This document shows positions 41,570-45,769 of a DNA stretch of 45,769 nucleotides, one piece after another. The notes under the pieces are model-generated. The model worked only from the letters and a program-made list of their open reading frames with translations, was not told the origin of the DNA and did not search any database. A program made the translations under genes and the position numbers. Origin of the DNA: an uncultured Bacteroidales bacterium (GTDB lineage Bacteria; Bacteroidota; Bacteroidia; Bacteroidales; P3); the NCBI GenBank assembly GCA_946183915.1, contig CAMHDJ010000021.1:1-45769 (forward strand). The letters run 5' to 3'. Position 1 is the stretch's first letter. Every line of letters starts with the position of its first letter.

Positions 41570-42244
41570 TCAGAATTCTAACAAGGCCAGGGTGGTGCCG
41601 TCCATCGCGCTGGGCTCGGCCAGGCGGAAGAGGGACTTGAAGAAGCTGCCCAACGTCGCTTTCTCCGGCTCATCCTGAGGCTCTGCCTGGGGAAGGGCCA
41701 CGACCGGCCGCTGCTCGACTGCGGCTTCGGCCACCAACTCGGGGTCGGGGGCGATGTCGTCCTCGATGATAACCACCGGCACTTCGACCGTGTCGAGCGG
41801 TTCTACCACCTCGGGCACCGCCACTTCTTCGGCCACCAGTTCCTCAACGGGCTGCTGCTCGGGCGTCTCAACGACGGGATGCACAGTCGAAGACCTCTTG
41901 ATGCGGGGTGCCGGAGTGACGGTAACCTCGGGCTCCTCAACGGGCGCGGGGGCGACAGGGCGCACCTCCGGCGCCACCGGAACCTCGGCCTGCGCCACCT
42001 GCACCGCTTCTTCGGTGGGGATGAACCAGATGCGTACAGCGGTGCTGATGAAGAAGAGGGCACAGGCGGCGGCCGCCACACGGGTACTCCACCACCAGAA
42101 GCCATGCCTCTGCTCCGCACTCTCCTCGCCCGCCATACGGTCGATCATGGCGCCCAGCTCCTGCTGGCGGCGCTCGTCGCGGCCGGCGTGCTCGAGGGTG
42201 GCGAGCATCTGCTCCAGATCCATGCTATGTTTATCGGTTTTCAT
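41570..42244 (-). CDS. Putative membrane-bound anti-sigma factor
   Basis: A 224-residue single-pass membrane protein. An N-terminal cytoplasmic helix-rich part (about 1-50, MDLEQMLATLEHAGRDERRQ) would bind the sigma factor. One transmembrane helix at about 51-70 (STRVAAAACALFFISTAVRI) is followed by a long periplasmic tail rich in Pro, Val and Glu (about 75-190), a spacer or wall-spanning segment. A conserved zinc-binding HxxxCxxC of ZAS anti-sigmas is not seen. It overlaps the sigma gene by 14 bases, which is the main support for the assignment. Confidence 0.68.
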   Translation of the reverse strand: MKTDKHSMDLEQMLATLEHAGRDERRQQELGAMIDRMAGEESAEQRHGFWWWSTRVAAAACALFFISTAVRIWFIPTEEAVQVAQAEVPVAPEVRPVAPAPVEEPEVTVTPAPRIKRSSTVHPVVETPEQQPVEELVAEEVAVPEVVEPLDTVEVPVVIIEDDIAPDPELVAEAAVEQRPVVALPQAEPQDEPEKATLGSFFKSLFRLAEPSAMDGTTLALLEF

Positions 42245-42725
42245 ATTCCAGTATCATTTGTTTCAGTGTACTATAGGCCCGCGAGAGGAGGGTGTAGACG
42301 TTGCCCGAAGTGATGTGCAGCTCATGGGCGATACGGTCGGTATCGGCATCCTCGAAGTGCTTGAGGCGGACAGCCTGGGCCTGCCGCTCGGGCAGTCGGT
42401 CGACCATCTGCAGGGCCAGCCGCAGGCGCTCCTCGCCGGTGTCAGCCTCCTCCTCGGCCAGGGCCATGGTGCGCTCGTTGATCTCAACGGTTGGCTTGCG
42501 CTTGCGCAGCAGGTCCACACAGCGGCGCTTGACCAGCGTGATGCACCACGCCTCGCGGTTGACCACCCGCCGGAGCTTCTCTCGCTCGTTCCACAGGGTG
42601 ACGAAGCAGTCCTGCACCACATCGGCAGCGTCGTCCTCGTTGCCCAGCAGGGCCTCGGCCATGCGCTGCATGGCGGGCTGCAAGGGCAGATAGTCGAGTT
42701 TGAACTGTTCCGTTTCCTGTTTCAT
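42231..42725 (-). CDS. ECF-type RNA polymerase sigma factor
   Basis: A 164-residue sigma-70 family protein. Region 2 lies at about 12-75 (ALLGNEDDAADVVQDCFVTL, then WNEREKLRRVVNREAWCITL) and region 4 at about 105-158 (VDRLPERQAQAVRLKHFEDA and the helix-turn-helix IAHELHITSGNVYTLLSRAY). Regions 1 and 3 are absent, as in ECF sigmas. It heads a five-gene minus-strand operon: sigma, anti-sigma, two outer-membrane barrels and a lipoprotein. Such operons are often autoregulated, but I see no clear promoter in the 54-base gap after aroQ. Confidence 0.93.
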   Translation of the reverse strand: MKQETEQFKLDYLPLQPAMQRMAEALLGNEDDAADVVQDCFVTLWNEREKLRRVVNREAWCITLVKRRCVDLLRKRKPTVEINERTMALAEEEADTGEERLRLALQMVDRLPERQAQAVRLKHFEDADTDRIAHELHITSGNVYTLLSRAYSTLKQMILEYENR

Positions 42726-42779
42726 ACCTAGTAGTCGAAGCAGGTGGCGAAATCTTACACGGGGGAAGGAAAAATAGTT

Positions 42780-43196
42780 TTAGAGCAGCGCCCGCAGGGC
42801 CATCTCGTAGCCCTGGAGGCCAAGGCCGCAGACCATGCCACGGCAAGCGCTGGTGACAAGCGAGTGGTGGCGGTAGTCTTCGCGGGCGAAGATATTGCTC
42901 AGGTGCACCTCCACCTTGGGAGCCGGCACCGCCAGCAAGGCATCGCGAAGGGCCACACTGGTGTGGCTATAGCCCCCCAGGTTGACTATCAAGCCGTCGG
43001 CCGTGAAGCCCACCTGCTGGATGCGGTCGATCAGCTCGCCCTCCACATTGCTTTGGTAGTAGCCCACCTCCACCTCGGGGAAGCGGCAGCGCAGACCGTC
43101 CACCAGCTCCTCCATCGTGGTGGTGCCATACACCTCCGGCTCGCGCACCCCGGTGAGGTTCAGGTTGGGCCCATTGATGATTTCGATATGTTTCAT
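42780..43196 (-). CDS. aroQ: 3-dehydroquinate dehydratase, type II
   Basis: A 138-residue enzyme removing water from 3-dehydroquinate in the shikimate pathway. It begins MKHIEIINGPNLNLTGVREP with the catalytic Tyr in EVYGTTT, then YYQSNVEGELIDRIQ, INLGGYSHTSVALRDAL-like (here VNLGGYSHTSVALRDAL) and VEVHLSNIFAREDYRHHS. The start was set at 43196 because the family starts directly before the HIEIINGPN strand. An upstream ATG would add 14 residues with no counterpart. Another shikimate gene, aroK, is at 20148-20624. Confidence 0.95.
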   Translation of the reverse strand: MKHIEIINGPNLNLTGVREPEVYGTTTMEELVDGLRCRFPEVEVGYYQSNVEGELIDRIQQVGFTADGLIVNLGGYSHTSVALRDALLAVPAPKVEVHLSNIFAREDYRHHSLVTSACRGMVCGLGLQGYEMALRALL

Positions 43197-43240
43197 ATTA
43201 TAAATAACGCCGCCACAGATAATATATTGCATCAACACCT

Positions 43241-43274
43241 AAAAAAGGAGGGCTGCTCCGCTGGAGCAGCCCTC
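43241..43274 (-). terminator. Terminator of gdhA
   Basis: On the minus strand a perfect 12-base-pair stem (GAGGGCTGCTCC / GGAGCAGCCCTC, 43263-43274 with 43248-43259) with a 3-base loop is followed by CTTTTTT (43247-43241). It is 29 bases after the gdhA stop. Confidence 0.88.
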
Positions 43275-43302
43275 GCATATTTGGGAATGATCCAATCCAA
43301 GA

Positions 43303-44646
43303 TTAGATGATACCCTGAGCCATCATGGCGTGGGCAACGCGCATGAAGCCAGCGATGTTAGCACCCTTCACGTAGTTGATGCTACCGTCGGCCTGCTTGC
43401 CATACTTCACGCACTGGTCGTAGATGTCGCTCATGATCTTCTTGAGCTTCTCGTCGACTTCCTGAGCGGTCCAGTTGATGTGACCGGCGTTCTGGCAGAT
43501 CTCGAGACCGCTGGTGGCAACACCACCGGCGTTGACAGCCTTACCGGGGCCGAAGGGCACGCCGGCAGCCTGAATGGCGGCGATAGCGCCGGGCTGGCAG
43601 CCCATGTTGGAGACCTCAGCCACATACTTCACGCCATTGGCGAGCAGCATCTTGGCATCCTCCTCGGCGAGCTCGTTCTGGAAGGCGCAAGGCATAGCGA
43701 TGTCGCACTTCACGGTCCAAGCCTTCTTGCCGGCAGTGAATTTGGCCTTGCCGGGGAACTTGTCGGCCATATCCTGGACGCGGTTGCGGTTGCTGGCGCG
43801 CATCTCGAGCATATAGTCGATCATCTCCTTGTTGATACCGTCGGGCAGCTCGCAGACACCGTCGGGACCGCTGATGGCGACCACCTTGGCACCGAACTCG
43901 CAAGCCTTCTGGGCAGCACCCCAAGCCACATTGCCGAAGCCGGAGAGGGCGATCTTCTTGCCCTGCAGGGTGTCACCCTTCTCCTCGACCATGTGCTTCA
44001 CATAGTAGACAGCGCCGAAACCAGTGGCCTCGGGACGCATCAGGCTACCACCCCAGCCGTAGCTCTTGCCGGTCAGAGCGCCGGTCGAATGCTCGCGGGC
44101 CAGTTTCTTGTACATACCGTACATGTAGCCAATCTCGCGGCCGCCAACACCCACGTCGCCGGCAGGGCTGTCCTGGTCGGGACCGATGTTGCGCCAGAGC
44201 TCGTACACGAAGGCCTGGCAGAAGCGCATGATCTCAGCGTCGCTCTTTCCGGTCGGGTCGAAGTCGGCACCACCCTTACCACCGCCGAGAGGCAGGTTGG
44301 TCAGGCTGTTCTTGAAGATCTGCTCGAAACCGAGGAACTTCAGCATGCTCTCGTTCACCTTCGGGTGGAAGCGGAGACCGCCCTTGTAGGCACCGAGGGC
44401 GGCGTTGAACTGCACGCGGTAGCCGAGGTTCACCTGGGTCTGACCCTTATCGTCGACCCACACCACGCGGAACTTGAAGATACGATCGGGCTCCACAATG
44501 CGCTCGACGATCTTGGCAGCCTCGAACTCGGGGTGTTTGTTGTACTCTTCCTCGATGGTCTCCAGGACCTCACGGACAGCCTGCAAGTACTCGTTTTCGC
44601 CCGGATGTTTGGCCTCCAGGTTGGCCATAATTTCGTTTACTTTCAT
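43303..44646 (-). CDS. gdhA: NADP-type glutamate dehydrogenase
   Basis: A 447-residue hexameric-type enzyme making glutamate from 2-oxoglutarate and ammonia. The Glu/Leu/Phe/Val dehydrogenase signature PLGGGKGGADFDP contains the catalytic lysine region. GDVGVGGREIGYMYG and the Rossmann motif SGFGNVAWGAAQK (near 230) follow, and the C-terminus ends RVAHAMMAQGII. Length and motifs fit the NADP-dependent 450-residue class; coenzyme choice is inferred from class. It is a single-gene unit with a consensus promoter and a strong terminator. Confidence 0.95.
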   Translation of the reverse strand: MKVNEIMANLEAKHPGENEYLQAVREVLETIEEEYNKHPEFEAAKIVERIVEPDRIFKFRVVWVDDKGQTQVNLGYRVQFNAALGAYKGGLRFHPKVNESMLKFLGFEQIFKNSLTNLPLGGGKGGADFDPTGKSDAEIMRFCQAFVYELWRNIGPDQDSPAGDVGVGGREIGYMYGMYKKLAREHSTGALTGKSYGWGGSLMRPEATGFGAVYYVKHMVEEKGDTLQGKKIALSGFGNVAWGAAQKACEFGAKVVAISGPDGVCELPDGINKEMIDYMLEMRASNRNRVQDMADKFPGKAKFTAGKKAWTVKCDIAMPCAFQNELAEEDAKMLLANGVKYVAEVSNMGCQPGAIAAIQAAGVPFGPGKAVNAGGVATSGLEICQNAGHINWTAQEVDEKLKKIMSDIYDQCVKYGKQADGSINYVKGANIAGFMRVAHAMMAQGII

Positions 44647-44691
44647 AATATTGAATACTTTAGATGAATTAATTATTTATATTCAGTCCGG

Positions 44692-44722
44692 CAAATATAC
44701 AAATTAAATCCGACTGAGCAAA
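44692..44722 (-). promoter_or_regulatory. Promoter of gdhA
   Basis: On the minus strand TTTG (44719-44722), 19 bases, then TATATTTG (44692-44699), a full consensus match. The predicted start near 44685 gives a leader of about 40 bases. Confidence 0.78.
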
Positions 44723-44746
44723 AATATTTTTTAAAAATTTCACCGC

Positions 44747-45769
44747 CTACTTCTCCAGCAGGTCGAGCGAGTAGTGGAGGCCGACGTTCTGGCGGCGGGC
44801 GCGCGCCATCTTGATGATCAGGTAGGAGCAGGCGATGAGGTTGCGCAGCTCGCAGAGGGGCTCGATGAGCACCGAGCGGTTGTAGAGCTCCTCGGTCTCG
44901 CGGAAGATGAGGTTCAGGCGGTCGAAGGCGCGCTGCAGGCGCAGGTCGCTCCGCACGATGCCCACGTAGTTCCACATGATCTCCTGCAGCTCCTTCTTGG
45001 TCTGCGTGATGAGCACCATCTCCTCGTTCAGCACCATGCCCTCGGCGTTCCAGTCGGGCACCTCGGTTTTCACTTTCCCCCGACCGCTTTCCACTTCCGA
45101 GATGGCGGCCTGAGCGGCGTTGTGAGCGTAGACCACCGCCTCGAGCAGCGAGTTGGAAGCCAGGCGGTTGCCGCCGTGGAGGCCCGTGCACGAACACTCG
45201 CCCGCGGCGTAGAGGTGCAGGATCGACGACTGCCCGTTGCGGTCCACCTTGATGCCGCCGCACTGGTAGTGCGCCGCCGGCCGGATGGGGATCATGTCGC
45301 GCGTGATGTCGATGCCGATCGAGAGGCACTTGGCGTAGATCGTGGGGAAGCCCTCGATGAGGTGCTTCTTGCCGATGCCGCGGGCGTCGAGGTAGAGGTA
45401 TTCCTTGCCGCTGAGCTTCATCTCGTTGTCGATGGCGCGGGCCACAATGTCGCGCGGCGCCAGCGAGAGGCGTTCGTCGTACTTCTGCATGAACTCCCGC
45501 CCCTCGCGATCCTTCAGCACGGCGCCGGCGCCGCGCATGGCCTCGGTGATGAGGAAGGCCGGTTTCTCGGCCGGATTGTAGAGGCTGGTGGGGTGGAACT
45601 GCATGAACTCCAGGTCGCTCAGCACGCCGCGGGCGCGGTGCACCATGGCCACGCCGTCGCCCGTCGAGATGACCGGCGTGGTGGTCGTCGAGTAGACGTT
45701 GCCCATGCCGCCCGTGGCCAGCAGGGTGACGCGGGCCAGGTAGGTGTCGATGCGGTTGGTGTCGCAGTC
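44747..45769 (-). CDS. nadB: L-aspartate oxidase, 5' end cut by the window
   Basis: The frame stays open to the window edge (first codons read DCDTNRIDTYLARVTLLATG), so the N-terminal FAD-binding part is missing; 340 residues are seen. NadB features are FMQFHPTSLYNPAEKPAFLI, TEAMRGAGAVLKD, RPAAHYQCGGIKVD and YAAGECSCTGLHGGNRLASN, with the helical C-terminal domain after it. It oxidises aspartate to iminoaspartate, first step of NAD synthesis. Succinate dehydrogenase flavoprotein is the main look-alike, but CTGLHGGNRLASNSLLE and the C-terminal end favour NadB. Confidence 0.93.
   Translation of the reverse strand, partial: DCDTNRIDTYLARVTLLATGGMGNVYSTTTTPVISTGDGVAMVHRARGVLSDLEFMQFHPTSLYNPAEKPAFLITEAMRGAGAVLKDREGREFMQKYDERLSLAPRDIVARAIDNEMKLSGKEYLYLDARGIGKKHLIEGFPTIYAKCLSIGIDITRDMIPIRPAAHYQCGGIKVDRNGQSSILHLYAAGECSCTGLHGGNRLASNSLLEAVVYAHNAAQAAISEVESGRGKVKTEVPDWNAEGMVLNEEMVLITQTKKELQEIMWNYVGIVRSDLRLQRAFDRLNLIFRETEELYNRSVLIEPLCELRNLIACSYLIIKMARARRQNVGLHYSLDLLEK

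Overview
The window is a chromosomal segment from a GC-rich member of the Bacteroidales. The evidence is: promoters of the Bacteroidetes type (TTTG, 19-20 bases, TAnnTTTG) ahead of many genes; a type IX secretion translocon gene (sprA) and a large cargo protein with a type IX C-terminal domain; a TonB-dependent receptor paired with a DUF4249 lipoprotein; and few recognisable Shine-Dalgarno sites. I cannot place it to genus.

Layout: 1-36 is the 5' end of a 16S rRNA gene leaving the window on the minus strand, with its promoter at 167-197. 770-4397 is a plus-strand cluster (outer-membrane barrel, Gate-domain permease, DUF4491 protein, CPBP intramembrane protease), followed by a small ferredoxin. 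On the minus strand come rpmA and rplU, the DUF4249/TonB receptor pair, glnA-folK, and a 1409-residue secreted adhesin. On the plus strand pepP, a four-helix-bundle gene flanked by inverted repeats, and a TGS-uridine kinase fusion follow. A long minus-strand run then holds ruvA, sprA, a TPR protein, dedA, sufS, recN and aroK. Upstream of ruvA lies a REP-associated transposase (RAYT) surrounded by ordered hairpins. Then come a lipoprotein and an M64 peptidase (minus), yciO-like and panC (plus), and a five-gene ECF sigma / anti-sigma / outer-membrane protein operon, aroQ, gdhA and a partial nadB (all minus).

Most genes are housekeeping or envelope genes. The unusual content is between them. (1) A RAYT gene with three copies of a three-hairpin REP unit and three copies of a GCCTTCT hairpin. 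(2) Two homologous, oppositely oriented palindromic elements (16059-16414 and 37179-37692), each in a divergent intergenic region; they share an exact 35-base stretch and a 20-base perfect palindrome. (3) Short tandem arrays with an 11-base period at six intergenic sites, two of them inside those elements. (4) A 0.5 kb cassette carrying a four-helix-bundle gene between inverted repeats built of TAAGTAG-like units. (5) A roughly 30-base AT-richer insertion inside panC. Together they suggest a genome heavily shaped by small non-autonomous repeats.

Functionally, sprA would export the adhesin. The ECF operon looks like an envelope-regulation module. glnA and gdhA cover ammonia assimilation. aroK and aroQ belong to the shikimate pathway.
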